64,000 bases of DNA from Halichoerus grypus. Its lineage: Eukaryota > Chordata > Mammalia > Carnivora > Phocidae. How positions within the stretch are numbered: position 1 is the stretch's first letter; every line of letters starts with the position of its first letter. Position numbers and translations under genes: made by a program. Under the pieces are notes generated by a model. The model made no database searches and was not told where the DNA came from. It was given only the letters and a program-made list of their open reading frames with translations. The stretch lies in contig NC_135721.1 in NCBI RefSeq assembly GCF_964656455.1, forward strand, positions 86,780,754 to 86,844,753, in the 5' to 3' direction. This document shows, piece after piece, positions 12,591 through 26,659 of this stretch.

Positions 12591-13983
12591 TTGATAAGCA
12601 ATTCTAAAGATGTCAGTTTGAAAGCAGAGCTTGAATTATTTCATTTTGATTCATTTGATTCATATGTGTATAAATACATACATATATAGACAGATTTAGA
12701 TACACACGTACATATGCATATATACATTTCCATATACAGAAATACATACAGAGAAGGAAAGGAAGGGAAAGGCAAAAGAGATCATATCCCATAAAACGGT
12801 AGCCTAAACTCAGTCCCTCTCTCCACCCCCAGCCCTGGTTGAGCTTTTAGCATGGCTCACATCCCTGTCTGTGACTCATACTGAAGATGTGGTGCCCTTT
12901 GCTCAGCGTGGCTTCCAGAACACCTGCAGAAGTCGGCACCCATGCTAGCTCACAGCAGCTGAGCCCAAACCAGCCAGACTCCCAGAATTCCCTTCAGGTG
13001 TTCTGCCCACTAGCTGTACTCTTTCAAATGATTCCAAGTTAATAATACTTGAGAGAGGCAAACAAGAAAGAAAAGCAGGGATTGCATTGTGGCTTTGGGT
13101 GCAAAGTTACAGAGGTTGGGACTGTCAGATCCAAGCGGCGGAAAGGGACTCATCACCGTAGGACCGGAAGGTGAGCACCCAGCAAAATGGCTGTCCTTGT
13201 GGAGCGCTGAGAGAAAGAAGAAATGAATCTTCAATGGTGAGGGGGCCAGAGGGCATGAGGTAGGGGGAGGGAGTGGAACAGTCCTGAAGTGGCTTAGGGT
13301 CGTGTGTGAGATTCATGCACACAAGGGTACAGGAATGATTCCTCACCTCACTCTGCAGAGTAGAAGATTCTCACCGAGCCCCTAAATCAAGCTGGCTGCC
13401 TGTGGACGATGGCGTATTGACTTGGACTGTGTGGGGTGGTCAGAAGACGTGATCCGGTGAAGAGGGTTTACCTGGATGCCCAGATCAGAGCAGGCAACCA
13501 AAAAAATGTAAAGTTTCCTTGTCCCCATCCTATGTGGCTGGGTAACCAAAGGCCTTTTAGGTTCACACCAGGCTCTCTGATTGGAAAGCCTGAAAGGGTC
13601 ACAGGGAGCCGTGCGCTGTCAAAGACGGGATGCACAGGGCCCACCAGTAACAGGGGAACCCACGGCCTGGGCTGATAAAGCCATCCCTCCCCCTTCACCG
13701 TGCATCTGCTGTGAACATGGAATTACACGTATTAATTAAATAGTTAATTTGTTTTCCCCTTGAAAGAGCTCTCTTCAGGTAATTAGAGTACCTTAAAAAA
13801 CTGTTCTGGGGCTTGACATAAAGATGGACTTGGGAGCTGGACCAGGGAAGGCCTAAAAAACTCTCCTTCCATTGGCAGAAGAAAAGCAAGGTCAGTGCTC
13901 AGATGTTCTCACATCTCCATAGGGTTCAAACTGGGGAGGAAACTAATGATTCTGGACCAGCAGGTCACTACCACCCTCATACA

Positions 13984-14022
<39 letters not shown>

Positions 14023-15699
14023 CCCGAACCATCCCCTCAGAGGAGAAGACTACACAATTGACTTGTCAATTCATGGTGACTTCTTAGAGTCCACATCCAA
14101 GCAGACCCTCGTAATCACCACAGGGATGACAACCTTGATGAATGACAAATCTGGATGGCCCCAGAGGCTCATTTCGTCCCACTGGCAGCTGAGCTGGGAG
14201 CTGACTCTGTAGGTCTGAGTTAACTGAATGAAAGAACAAGCTGCCATCACCCCCTGAGTTCTAGAGGCCTCCCCTCTCCCTTTAGGTCACTTTTCTGAGC
14301 AGAGAGCATCTATTTTCACATAATCGCACAATCCTTGTCCCTAGACCCCATGTAGAACTTTATGAGTGGGGAGCCCCTCTAGTACCCAGCCCCAAATGCT
14401 GGGTCATGAACACACCAGGGCTCATGTGGGCTCTTAACCAAGACACGTGGAGCACCCTGGCCTGCATCTGAATGTCTCGGAGGCACACTCTTTCTGAGTA
14501 TTCACTTCTGCTTTGTGCCACCTTTCTGTTTCCTCAGTTTCTTACAGTGGACTCTTCACGTTACCTGCTTCCGCCAGCCACTCCCCCTTTTAAAAGAGCT
14601 GATTTGAATCCTGTCTCTATTGGGAGGCCAAGATATACAAGTACCTAAGGATAAATATACTCCTGGAGAAGACCAGAGAACTTTCCTTTGTGGAAGAGAT
14701 CAAAAAATCAGGAAAGGAGCAAAGTCCCACAAAGACCACAGCCTTTTGAGCATCTGTAACTAGGATGTTGGAACATCAGAAACAACAGAGGAGACAACCA
14801 CACAATAACAGGAAGGACCTTTCCAAGGGTCCATTTGGTAGAGTGAGCCCAGAAAGCCTTGTTCACCTGCAGTGAGAGCTGGCTCTCAAATCTGGCCCCC
14901 TGTGCTGCAGGCGGCTTTCTCTGGCACTTTGTAGAAGGATGCTCTGCAGAAGCCATTAGCAGAGCCTCCCCCGATGAAGGAGTGCCCAGCTTGAGCCCTG
15001 CAGTGTCTGACCTATGGTGCAATAGCCAACAGAAGAACAAAGGGCTCCAAACCAGCCTGCACATAGTGCCCACACAGTCATGGTTGAATGAATGAGAGCA
15101 TGAGTGAGAGAGTGAATGAGAACACAAGGATCTAGAGCACTAGAAACAGTTCATGGAGCTCATGGGATTCTGTCAGTAGGACTCGGTCCTTTAAAGATAA
15201 TCCTCAGCAATACAGAGAATCTTTCTAACCACTGTGTCAGCTGAATTAAAATTGAGAAATGCAATGGATCGAGCGGGATGCAGAAGCTGTCAAAGGTCAA
15301 CCAGTGAAGAGGACCAGGAGTAGGACAAACACACCACCAGAGCTCTCTAGAGCAGCGTCTGTGGCCAGTTCTTCAATGAGGAAGTATCAGTGGTTAACGT
15401 CAGGGCAATATTGCACACACACTTGTGCGTTATGCTGAATCAGAGGTACACATATTCATGTGGACTTTGACTCTCTGGATTTGGTGATCAAATACGCTTT
15501 TTGTGGTTATTATAAAATCCAAGAATCCAAGGATTCTTTGGGCATTAGTGAGGAGCTGTGGCTGAACCAGGTGGAGGCAACATCTATAGGCCCAGGGTCC
15601 ACAGAGGGCAGTCCAAGAAAGCAAACGTTCACAAAAATAGCACCTGAATAGGGCCGATTTGGGTCAGCAGGTGCCACATCTTACCCAGGGACATTATAA
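12591..15699. other. Intergenic, no gene seen
   Basis: TA/CA-rich text at 12660-12730 and the CA array at 13988. A 139-codon minus-strand open frame at 15127-14708 shows no family features. Confidence 0.6.
13988..14020. repeat. (CA)n microsatellite
   Basis: About 16 uninterrupted CA units. Confidence 0.95.
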
Positions 15700-16206
15700 C
15701 ATCTGCAGCAGCCAGCCTCCAAGATGACCCTCTCCAGATGATGGTCACTTTCTAGGAGGCATGCCCTTGTATCTTAACTATTTAGCAGGACTGACCTGCA
15801 GAAACAACAGCAGGGGCCTCCTAAGGCTAGGTCATAAATGGCATGGTAGCTTCCACAGTGGCATTTAGGACCACACATTCTGAAGGAAGCCAGCCCCATG
15901 TTATGAAGATACTCAGCTGCCCTGTGGGGAGTGTGCATGGAGGGAAACTGAGGTCCTCCCGCCAACAGCCAGCAGCATTTGGTCAGCTGTGAGCTTTCTT
16001 GGGAGCAGAACTCCCAGCCCCAGTCAAGCCTTCAGATGACAACAATCCTGGCCGGCATCTTGACTGCAACCTCATGAAGGTCCTGAGCCAGAATGCAGCT
16101 GAGCCAGCACTCCTGAATCGCTGGCCCTCAGAGACTGTGAGCTAATGCATAGTTGTCCTTGTTCAAGCAAGGTAAATGTATTAAACAGCAACAGATAACT
16201 AATACA
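15700..16206 (+). mobile_element. Ancient MaLR (MLT1-type) LTR
   Basis: It ends 'aacagataactaatacag', preceded by 'cagagactgtgagctaatgc', the standard MLT1 3' end; about 500 bases long. Solitary LTR, no internal part. Confidence 0.65.
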
Positions 16207-16380
16207 GTGTCTGTTTCAGCTGTGCAGAGGGTATTTTTCACTCAATTCCAAACTCTTAACTCTATTAACTGAATAGTCGAGAGTGGCAAATATATGGCTC
16301 ATGTACCCACTACACCAACCTCCTCATATTCAGAAAATACAGGAGACAATTTTGGAAGACAAAATAAAAAAATTAAACAT

Positions 16381-16498
16381 GTGTGTATGTACATATGTAT
16401 ACATACACACTCACATATATATATACCTACACATTCACATATATATATATACACACGTGTATGTGTACTCTCTCTCTCTCTGCTCCTCTCTCTCTCTG

Positions 16499-16537
<39 letters not shown>
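16381..16537. repeat. Compound microsatellite (TA/CA)(TC)(CA)
   Basis: TA/CACA mix 16381-16470, TC-rich 16471-16500, pure CA 16501-16536. The TA part can form hairpins. Confidence 0.95.
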
Positions 16538-16539
<2 letters not shown>

Positions 16540-19500
16540 CAGTACAGAATTAGAACCTGGGAATTTTGGATTTACTTTGACCTATGTAAAATGGGTAAAA
16601 TTTGATGCATGAAAGGTACTCTAAGGGAAAGGAGTGTACCCCAGCCAGGAGAGCTTTGACCAAACTTAAGTGTGTGTTGATGAAATATCTAGAAAGGACA
16701 TGTTTAGGAGCCAAACCAGGAAAATCAGGTGACCCAGGAACACAAGGTGCCATGAACTTAGCCAGGCTCACTCTAATATTTCTGAGGCTTGAAATGAGAT
16801 TACAAAGAGAGGCCACATACCATGTATCTGGATATTTCTAAAGTATTTAATATAGACTTAGGAATGCTACATCTGAATTTCTACCTGCTTGTGTCCGGAG
16901 CCTATCGCCAGCAACCAGGTGGTTCTCTGACCCTAAAACTGTAGGGGATTCCCCACCATCCCCACCAAGCCACACCTTACTCTTCTGACTCAAGATTTCT
17001 AAGCGGTTCCAAAACCACATCCTCCCAGCCAAAGGGAAGAAGGAACTATGATTATCCAGGGAACCCAGCTCCTGCCTAGACACCCACTTTTAGCAATTGG
17101 GGGCAGTCAACTTTAAACAAAAGTTGTTTAAGTTGTCCCTGGGTCCTCAGAACAGACCTGTGATTTTCTCCTCTTCCCACACAAACCCAGTGCCCCCGCC
17201 CCATATCCTTAGGCTCAGAGGGGCCCATTTTGGTTCAAGCAACTTTCTTCCATAATCCCTTTTTGCTCAGTTTTTGGCTAAACCTTCAAAAAAATTTCTT
17301 AGGAGACTGAAATTAAATTTAAAAAGGAGTCTTTGGGATTTGTTCCTTATTTCTCTAAAATGTGGGGCCTGGAGCAGGGCCGTCTTAGAGAACTAAGGGC
17401 AGTTCCGACCCCAGCCATCATGGATGCCATTGCTGGAAGATGCTCTTAGTCAAAGCCAGTTGAGGAAGCACCATACTTCTCCTTGAACAGGATGCAGTTG
17501 AGGGGATAGAAGCATCTGATAGTTGACCACTAAGATCCCTTTTAGTGGAGATTCCATCTTTTGTGATACTTTAATATCCCTCACTGGCAGCTGATCCTTA
17601 GGTAAGATTTTATGTCCCTCATTCCTTTCAAATGAGCATAAGGGATTCTTGCTATCCATGTGAGTACTGACCTGCTCAGGGTAGGAAAAAAGAACCAAAA
17701 TAAGGTCAAGGGAATCCAATTTTGCCAACTTCACACTATGAGAATGGGTGCCTCAATCTCCCCATCTGCCCCTTCCAACCTCCTGAAGGGTGAGAGATTT
17801 ATTACCTTAAGGATAAAGACTAAACAATCCTCTTCTTGGCCCCTTGCACACATCAGTAATTCCATCTGGTGCTCCAGTATCACAGGGATTCTATAGATGA
17901 GGGGTCAGTTGACCAAGCCCAAGGACAGAATCCTGCACGCTCCCTGTTTTCCCAACTGTGTCCACTTCTTTACCTAATGTCTATGGCTGCTTTTGTGCTG
18001 TAAAGGCAGAATCGGGTAGTTGAGCTAGAAACTGTGTGGCCAGCAAAGCCTGAAATATTACCATCTGACTCCTCACAGAAAAAATTTTCTTACCCCTCCT
18101 CTAGATGACAACAGCCATTAACACTTCGAGTGCTTACTATGTGCTGAGCATTGTTCTAGGTACCCTACGTATCATAGCTTATCCTCACACCAAACTTTGA
18201 AATTATCTGATGAAATTATACCAGTTTCATAGATTAGGAAACAGAAGCAGAGAAAGAGCTTAAGGAACCTTCTCCAGTGTCACCAACCGTCCTGGCCGGT
18301 CTGGGTCCAGAAACCATGCTCTTAATGGCCGTACTATACTGCCTGAAAATTCCATCAGGAAAACTGCACCTCCATTACCAGTGGCATTGATTCCATGCAG
18401 CCTTCAGATCCCAAATTCAGCCCCACAATTACCTCCATAAATCACTGGGAAGGGATATGCCAACTATAATGAACAAATGGACATTCTGAAATTCAATAGC
18501 TTCTTGAATCTGGTTAGAATGAGCCCATCTATGGGGAACCTGAACATCACTGGGCACCAATAAAATGGAGTTTCTGCAGTGTGAACCTTCCTGAAGACCT
18601 CAGTGGCTTCACTCCCACAAGGGCAATGGCCCTAATAAAGTCTTTCCTGAGTCACCAGCCAGGCCCTTAAGTGCACACCAATCAGTCACCGTGGGACACG
18701 ATTCTGGGGAGGCCAAGCTTTGCCTTAGCACATCTGCAACCCTTCCCATAAGTGACCCCGTTTTATCAGTTTGCCTCGAAGAAATGTTAACAGTAAAATC
18801 CAGCCTATTACTGTCCTCCACTGAGGGAAGAAATGACTGTTTATTTAAGTTCCTTGCTTTAGTAAAGCATGACTCTTTCCATTCTGGAAGTGTTTTTTGG
18901 AGAATGCCAGCCAGCCATGTTCAATAGTGGCTTTCAAACACTGGTTGGTATCAATGAGCAGCAAGAGGAAAGCTTCTGAAAACAAAGCCATTTGATGGAA
19001 GATCCCAGAAGACTTCACGCATCCTAATCAAATAGGCTACAGGCTTCCTCCAACTGTTGGCCCGAATCCCAGTTTTTGGCTTGATTTAAAAGGATTTAAA
19101 TGGCCCCACCCATCCACACAAACAGGAAGATCTATCGCATCTATCGGATCTAATGGAAGTGATACACACTCTCCCTTTCTGGCCATGTGAGTAGACAGGG
19201 GCACGTGTAATTGATCTGAGACATCCCCGTTGTCTTGGCTCTCTGTGGAGCAGGGCTGCCTGGGCTGCAAAACACTGTGCAGACATCATGGCCGACTTAA
19301 ACACCTCAGATGGAAAATTGCTTTTCGGTACAACCAACTTCCTAAAGTACTTCAGTCTTAAAACGAATCCTTCGAAGAAGCTAGAAAAGATGTTAAAAGG
19401 TCTCTAACTCAACTCCTTGGTTTTGCAAATAAGAAACATGAAATTCAGCCATGTTTGGTGACACGTGGCTAAGATCACACCATTAGCCCTAATATAGCTA

Positions 19501-20443
19501 GAGAAAGTCAGGCTGATTAATGAAATGCGAGAGGAGTATGTGCATTTGGTAAAACAATGCTTTGAAAAGTAGTCTTGTTCCCATCCCGGAACATCTGTCC
19601 TCCTCCCCAGAGACAACTGCATTTACCAGGCTTCCATGCATCCTTGCAGAAACATTCCAGACTGAGACGGCATCATCAGTGTATATGCAGATAAACTTCT
19701 CTTCCACAAATCAGCGAGTACATGTGATCACTCTGGATGTTGCCACAAGCACAACCAGGACTGTTCGTATTGATGAGCCACCGTCAGGCCCACACCCACT
19801 TCAGATATTCATCACCTGCCAAGTCCTGCACGTGCACCCTCCACACTCATGCCTGTAGCTGAACACATTCCCAGCTGGCAGTCCACATGCTGCCCACCTA
19901 AAATCGGGCTAAATGGGCTTAAATGTGAAACCCCTGAACCCTGGCTGGGCATTTGGCGATGTTACCTGTAACAGGCATGCGTCATGGCACTTGGTATTGC
20001 ACCAGATTAGGGGAAATCCTTTATGGCTTGGACACTATTCAGGAAGTTATTTCTCCTGCCAAACAGAGTTGAAAACACCCCTCCATCGAGTGCAGCAAGC
20101 CCACATAAGGAGACGCGGAGCTGCGGACGAGGCAGAGAATGGAGAGTCGGCAACCACCACCAGAAGACCACCTCCTGGCCGCATGAACAAAGCAGCAGCC
20201 AGAGTTCTGCGGAGCTGGACCAAACACCCTTCTCAGCTCCGCCACTGGCAAACCCTGCTAGTCTCCGCCAGCCACCTCACCACTTAATTGGCTCCCCGGA
20301 CAATGACCGAAAATTGAGCCATCTTAAGTCAAACCCCTTTTCCCGTGGTGATATGTCATAGGAGTTCTGCTCTTGGAAACCCACATCAGGCAATAAAACA
20401 ATGCCAAACTAATAACTAAACTAAAAACACACATCTGTGCCTT
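16538..20443. other. Intergenic, one MIR only
   Basis: Apart from the MIR at 18118-18345 I recognise nothing. No splice-linked open frames. Confidence 0.6.
18118..18345 (-). repeat. MIR SINE
   Basis: Nearly full length reverse MIR: 'tgcttactatgtgctgagca' at one end, 'gtactatactgcc' at the other. Confidence 0.85.
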
Positions 20444-20456
20444 TACCACTATTTAA

Positions 20457-20663
20457 GATTTATTTATTTATTTGAGAGAGAGAGAGTGAGAGCATGCTTT
20501 CGAGCAGGGGGAGGGGCAGACAGAGAGAGAGAGAGAGAATCTCAAGCAGACTCCCTGCTGAACATGGAGCCCCACACGGGGCTCCATGCCAGGACCCGGA
20601 GATCACAACCTGAGCTGAATCAAGAGTCAGTCACTCAACTGACTGAGCCAGCCAGGTGCCCCT
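20457..20663 (-). mobile_element. SINEC copy
   Basis: Minus-strand copy ending 'gagccagccaggtgcccc'. Target duplications are 'taccactatttaa' (20444) and 'tactactatttaa' (20668). Confidence 0.93.
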
Positions 20664-20706
20664 CTTTTACTACTATTTAAATCAAACCCAATTTAAAAAC
20701 AACATA

Positions 20707-20815
20707 GGGGGGCCTCATCTGGCTAGCTCAGTAGGAAGAATGTGTGACTCTTGATCCTGGGGTTCGAGACCCAAGTTGGGAGTAGAGATCACATAAATAA
20801 ATAAATAAATAAATG
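20707..20815 (+). mobile_element. tRNA-Lys-like SINE with (AAAT)n tail
   Basis: A 75-base part resembles tRNA-Lys(CTT): A box 'tagctcagtagg' at 20724-20735 and B box 'ggttcgagacc' at 20761-20771, with ACTCTTGAT where the anticodon loop would be. It lacks the CT-rich SINEC body and passes straight into AAAT repeats. The acceptor stem is not complementary, so it is not a functional tRNA gene. Confidence 0.8.
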
Positions 20816-21009
20816 CAACCTAATAAGTGTATCTTTGGGAAGAGTCTCCTGCCAGGTTGGATAGACTGCAGTTTCTTTTAAGTCCAGTCACTCCAGCACC
20901 AAAGCCACTTCCTTCATCATTTCCATTTTATCTCCCTAGAGTTATCTCCCTGGAAGTCACATTCAGAATCTAGGTCAACTGCCTCAAATATTTTATTTCT
21001 ATTTGATGC

Positions 21010-21034
21010 TACAAAAAAAAAAAAAAAAAAAAAA
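21010..21034. repeat. A homopolymer run
   Basis: About 23 A in a row after 'tttgatgct'. No target duplication or source element recognised. Confidence 0.85.
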
Positions 21035-22169
21035 CTTTTAAGACTATATGTTGGGGAATGGGGACATTTCCATGGTAACATCTACTTTCACTTGACCTGT
21101 CCCTTCATCTGCCATTACAATCCATCACCTAAACCACCTACAAGGTGAATAAATAGTCTTGTGATCTGAGGGGCCGAAGGAGAGTCTCCCAAATCTCTCT
21201 CTCATGACCACACCACACTGTCGAAAATTCTACCAGTAGCAGTCAGTGAAGACACCTGTTTGAAGGTAAATGCTCTCTACAATGGTAATCCACGAATCCC
21301 ATCAGTTATTAGAATCTCAGCACAGCTCAAGATGGAAGTCATGGTAAAACAAGAAGAAACTGAGGAGCTGGGGATGTTAGTCCTCTGAACTAGTCAAACC
21401 TCAATTAAATGGGTGCAGTTAGAGCTGTCTTGCCACTCCCATGGGTTGTTGCAAGGATGAAATGAGTTCAGTATAAACTATATAAAAGTATGAGCTCATG
21501 ATAGCCAGACTCCAGGAAAGAAGAGAAGGAAAGACCCAGAATGAGGGGGCTCGCCAGCTAGACCAAGGTTCCAAGAGGAAGGAGGTGCTCAGGGACCAAA
21601 GCCACTTTGGTGGCCCAAGGAAGGCTTTTTCTGCAGCATGCAATGACAAGGCTGTGACACAGGGGTGACTGTTTTCCCTGAGGGCGACCTCAAAAGGTTC
21701 AGGATGTTCCCACTGATTTCTGGACACACGTTGCTATGACACCCTCTCCACAACTTCTTCTAGATCCCTGGCAAAATCCCCCTCTTCAGTTTGTGCCACC
21801 TCTGGGGACAGCATGTTCTTTTTTTTAATAGTTTTACAGATTTGTATTCTCCAGGCTATCCGGTTCAACCACGGAACCCGCCCTCATGTGCCCTCCCTGA
21901 TTTGTTCAGCCTCAGTTTGCAACGAGTAACTGAGGTCATTGTGAGCAAGGCTTGGGTCTGGGTGGCACACATCAGCATCTGCTGTGAGGGTGCTATATCT
22001 GGAAGAGGGCTTCGGGGCGGGTAGGGTGTGAGGGGAGACCAAGGGAATGATAACTCCCCAGTAATCTAAGAAATCACCCAGCAAACAGAGAAATCACTGT
22101 AATCCAAAAACCCCCAGAACCTAGGCTCAGAGAGTCCGGGAGTTGGAAATCATGATCAATGTCATCTGA

Positions 22170-22395
22170 TGATTATGATAATTAAGGATCATTTATTGTG
22201 TGACAGACAGCTGCCGTATATTACTTCATTTAATTTAACCCCTAAAGCCACTTTATGAGATCGGCATTATCCCCCTAGTTTCTGGAGATTTTAAGGAACC
22301 TGTCCGATGTCACACAGTGAGCAATTGGCTGAGCTTGGATTTGAACCCAGGCTAACCTGGTGCTTATTTAGCCACCACATTACTACATCATCTCC
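22170..22395 (-). repeat. MIR SINE
   Basis: Reverse MIR: 'tcatttattgtgtgacagac', 'gatgtcacacagtgagcaat' and 'ggatttgaacccaggctaac'. Confidence 0.8.
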
Positions 22396-23189
22396 CTGGT
22401 CTGATGCATTCTGGAGACATCCAGGAAGGAGGTGGGATGGCCAGAGCTGAAGGACAATTCTGAGGCTAAAATCTGTGGCCAGATTTTTTTAAATATAAAA
22501 TGAATTAGGGTAGGAGGAAGAGGTTGTCAAAAAAACAGCGCTCAGAGCAAAGGTGTGGTGGAAATGCAAGAAAAAAAAAATCTTTCATCTTTGGTATCTC
22601 TAACACCTTGTCTTACAGACATCTGGTCAACCACTCTTGGTAAATGTTTGCTATAGAAATTGATACCAAAAATAATTTTAAAATTAACATTTCCGTTAAA
22701 ATCAATAATCTTCACTTGGGATCATCCAGGATTTGAGGGCTGTCCCCGGTCAGGTAAGAATGTGTTGCTTAACTGTCTCTTTGTTGCCAGGATCCTGAAC
22801 AGTTGACTCTAGAATGACCTGTCTGCCCAGGCGCTGACCATCCTGGGCAGGCAAGGCTCACAGAAGCCCAGGGCAGCATTCCCTCAGAGCCGTGTCCCAA
22901 GGCCCCCCTCCGTGAAGCGGAGCCCAGTTCTAAATTCACAGACTGAGTATTCCCTGGGGCTTGGCAGCACCAAATGACATCATAGCCACAGCCGTTAAAT
23001 AGCTTATTCCAAACTTTGGACATATTCCATCTACACGTTTGATGTGAAAAAGCAAACACCAGAAATCGAGGGGAAATAAGGATGTCATCTACTTCTCTGT
23101 TCAAAGTGTGCATTCTGAAAAGCATTTATTCTGCTTCCTGGGCTTAGTGGCTCATTGACCTTGAATTTCTCTAAAAGAAAAATACCTTC

Positions 23190-23515
23190 CTAGTAATGTC
23201 AAGCACAGGAACACCCGGGCATCTCCACCACTGCTGGTGAAAATGTAAGTATATAGTACCTTTTGGAGGGTATTTTACTTAAAGCCCTTGGAATGCACAT
23301 CCCTTAGGCTCAGCAGATTCATTCCTGGGAATTTACCATAAGGAGCTATTAGATAGGTGTCGGCAGAGTCAAGGATGTTTATTGTGGCACTGTTTATAAT
23401 AACTAAAAATTAGAAACAACTTAATGCCCTGTGGTAGAGATGGGTTAAGTAATTTTTACGATGTTGACTCAAGGGAATATCATTCATACCATTAAAAATT
23501 ATCTTGTAGATACGC
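23190..23515 (+). mobile_element. Old L1 LINE fragment
   Basis: Phrases like 'ctgctggtgaaaatgtaagt' and 'tggcactgtttataataac' match the ORF2 3' region of ancient L1 copies. No open frame survives. Confidence 0.65.
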
Positions 23516-25919
23516 ATTTATTGATGAAGAAATATTAACCCCAACCCTATTTAAACCTTTTGGGATTTTAGTAGATGCCACCTCTTCATGAATGACATCC
23601 GTCTACTTCTTTAATGATATTTAAAGAGCCATTTCATTGTCCTTGTCCCACTCAAACATCAAGTGGCTCCCTCTAGTATGTTCTAGAATGTTGAGTAAAT
23701 CTGATTTAAATTACCTCATGATTGTACAAGCTTATGGTGCCCGTCCTGGACTTGCCCAAGTGGAAATCCCAGGTTTGATAAACAACCTCATCTGGAAGTC
23801 ATCGTCTCCTCTGGATTCTGGTCCTACTTGAGACCTGCCCCAAATCTAACCTGATGACTTCAAAATACAGCCAGTAGAAAAGCAGACATTTATCATGCTA
23901 GACAGGAAACCTAGGGACCAAAACCAACTTTCAAGATAAATGAATACTTCAACATGATCCAAAATGAGGGAGTACACAAAGAAATCTCTAACTTTGCAGA
24001 TGACTCAGTTCTTCCAAACGATAAAATGGCAAGCCGCTCAACTGCAAAAAGATCCAACAAAGAAACAAATAGTAGGCAGGAATCTACAGCTGTACTTCTT
24101 TGGGAGTATTTATGATTATACTTTTCCTTAAAATGACTTTCAGAAAAGTCACCTCTACGGTTTTTATATGATAAAGATGTCAGCCTATCCATCATAACCC
24201 TGAGAAGAAACACAGCCATTCACTGTGTTCATTTCTTGGCAACACTTAACCACTGCCCCACTGAGTCAAAGGGTAGCAAAGCCGCTGCTGTCAGAAACGG
24301 GCATTGCGTGTTTACCCAAAGCCAGTTCCAGCTGTATTCGGAAAAGTGTGTGAACTTTGGGTTACCACATCTTTAAAAAGAGGCTCAAGGAAACTCTCAG
24401 AGCACAAATGATGGTTGCAGAGATGTGTACAAGGTGTATAAACATTAGACAAGAATACAGAACTGGATGAAAATCTCAGCATGGCCCCTGACAGTGGGTG
24501 TGGCCTGGGCAGATTTCCCTGGAGTCCAGAGGATTTCATCAGGTAACATTCGTGAACGGTCCTTTCAGGATGGCTGGAATTTACTCAGGGCTCAGAAAAA
24601 GCCTGATTTGCCTTTTAATGGGAAGCGTGCTATGGGATGGGAGCCCACCATGTTGAGGATCTTCAACCAGAGAAGACCATGGCACTGGGGATACTAACAT
24701 TATCATAAAAACCAGGAGAATGTGTACAATGAGACCACCCTCCCCAAGACCCTTGAGAAACCAACCAGTGCCCTGTCCCACCTCCATTTGGTGGAAAGCA
24801 CCACAAGGACCCCAGGCCAGTTCAGGGCAAGATCTAAAAGCAGTGACAGCCAGTAGAAAAGGGACAGCACCTGGCCAGAGGCAACCATCCATGGAAACTT
24901 CAAGGGCTTTCCCTATCCCCCTGCCAGCCCCAACCAACCCAGAGGTGTGCGCTCAGAGGAAACAAAGAGGGTGTAAGATGACAGATCCTGCCATATACGC
25001 AAGCACACAACACACACACAGAGCAGTGGGTAAACGGAAGACATAAGTCATGACATTAAATTTTTTAAATGAACAATACTAAGTCTTAGCAATCAGAACT
25101 GGACTGTTGCAATAACCCAACATTATTGAAAAGTTATGGAAATGGACCGATGAGTCATTAGGGGGATCCCCACCCAGAGGAAAATGGGTGTGTCAGGACA
25201 CAACTGGCAGTAATTAACGAAAAAAAATTTACAAACCATGTCATGCCTTTGCCCCGGAAGAGGTGAGATGTCTGACTAAATTAGTTACATAACTGGTGAA
25301 AGAAGATGTCTTTTTCCATCACTACCTATGTGACTGAGGTCACCTGCAAGGTGAGAACGGCCTGTCGCCTGGACCTTATTGTGGTATGGGGGACACCAGT
25401 GCTTCCTGCTGGAATCCCTCCCAGAGCCTGGATGTGAACTCAGCAAACCAGCTCCTCACCTTCCGAGCACCCGGCTGGTCGCCTCAGACCCCTGGGCTTT
25501 CCCCCAAATTGTTGTTGTACTTTCTGCTTTACTTTCTCTCAGAAAGCTCATCCATAGTCATTGTTTTACCTGCTAACGCCTCATGGAAACCTCCTCACAA
25601 TATGTACCCCAAAAGTACCCTTATGTTTACAGACTGACTCTGAAGACTTAGGTCCTCCACTTAAAAGGCAGTGCTGAGAATGGAGTGTACCTAACCCTCG
25701 TAGGGGCAGGTTCTTCAGACGCTTGATCCCAAATCCCAGATGTGGATCATAGAGAAAGAGAGAGAGATGCCCAAACTTCCCCATGAATTCTAAATGTGTA
25801 TATTATTGGCACTTAGTTGAAATAACTGCATTTTGGCCTAAATTTAAAGATGATACATCTCCTTCTAAGAAGAGTAAGACTTCAGCAACTACAGGAAACA
25901 GAAAGTAGCGGTCATGTTC

Positions 25920-26400
25920 CAGTTATCTACTACTGAGGAACAAATTACTTCAAAACTTAGAAACTTAAAATAACAAGCATAATTACTTCATCTTACAATT
26001 TTGTAGGTCAAGAATATGGGTGGCTGGGTGACTCATCTGTTCCATGTGGCATCAACAGAGGTCGGTGGCACTCAGTTAGAAGAGGCCTGGTGTGGTAGGT
26101 CTCTCATCCATCTGGCACCTTGGCAGGAGCACTTGGGAGGCCAGGCTCAGCTGATCTCTCAAGTGCTTAACTGGGGCCTCTCCTGCCTGGCAGCCTCAGA
26201 GAAGTTGGACATCTAATATGGCAGCTCAGGGCGCCAAGAGCAAGTGTTCCAGTCAAGACACCCAGCTGTAAGCTACAGAGGTTCCAGTGAGTAAACTTTG
26301 AATGGCCCAGGAAGTTACTCCTGCCTCATTCTATGGGTCAAGCAAGTCACTAAGTCCAGCCTGAATTTAGAAGGAGGAGATTTAAGTGCCACTGTTGATG
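25920..26400 (+). mobile_element. Widespread old mammalian repeat, family not assigned
   Basis: 'cagttatctactactgagga', 'aaaacttagaaacttaaaat' and 'gggtcaagcaagtcactaag' occur in this order in a well-known old interspersed repeat about 450 bases long. I recognise it but cannot name it safely. Confidence 0.55.
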
Positions 26401-26659
26401 AGAGAAGTTGCAAAGAATTTTCTACCATCTCTTTTTTTTCCCAACCATCTGTCATCTACTACAGACCCTACTGTTGTCCCTTTCACTACTTTATGCTTGG
26501 GTTAGGCCAGCTAGTTTGCTCTGTGGATGACACAACGTCATCCCTCACTGGCCCCCAGTGAGGTGATTCGCCTTATGTGGGTACTGTGGCTTCAGCAGAC
26601 TTAGGATCACTTTTAGGCCTGGCAGAATTAGTGACTGTTAGAAAAATACCACAGCAACG

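Larger units (their letters stand above)
20816..25919. other. Intergenic, repeats but no gene
   Basis: It contains the A-run at 21010, a MIR (22170) and an L1 relic (23190). The remaining stretches show no recognised feature. Confidence 0.6.

Noticed and set aside
20707..20790. Functional tRNA-Lys gene
   Set aside because: A and B boxes are present, but the acceptor stem does not pair and the sequence runs into an AAAT tail, so it is a SINE.
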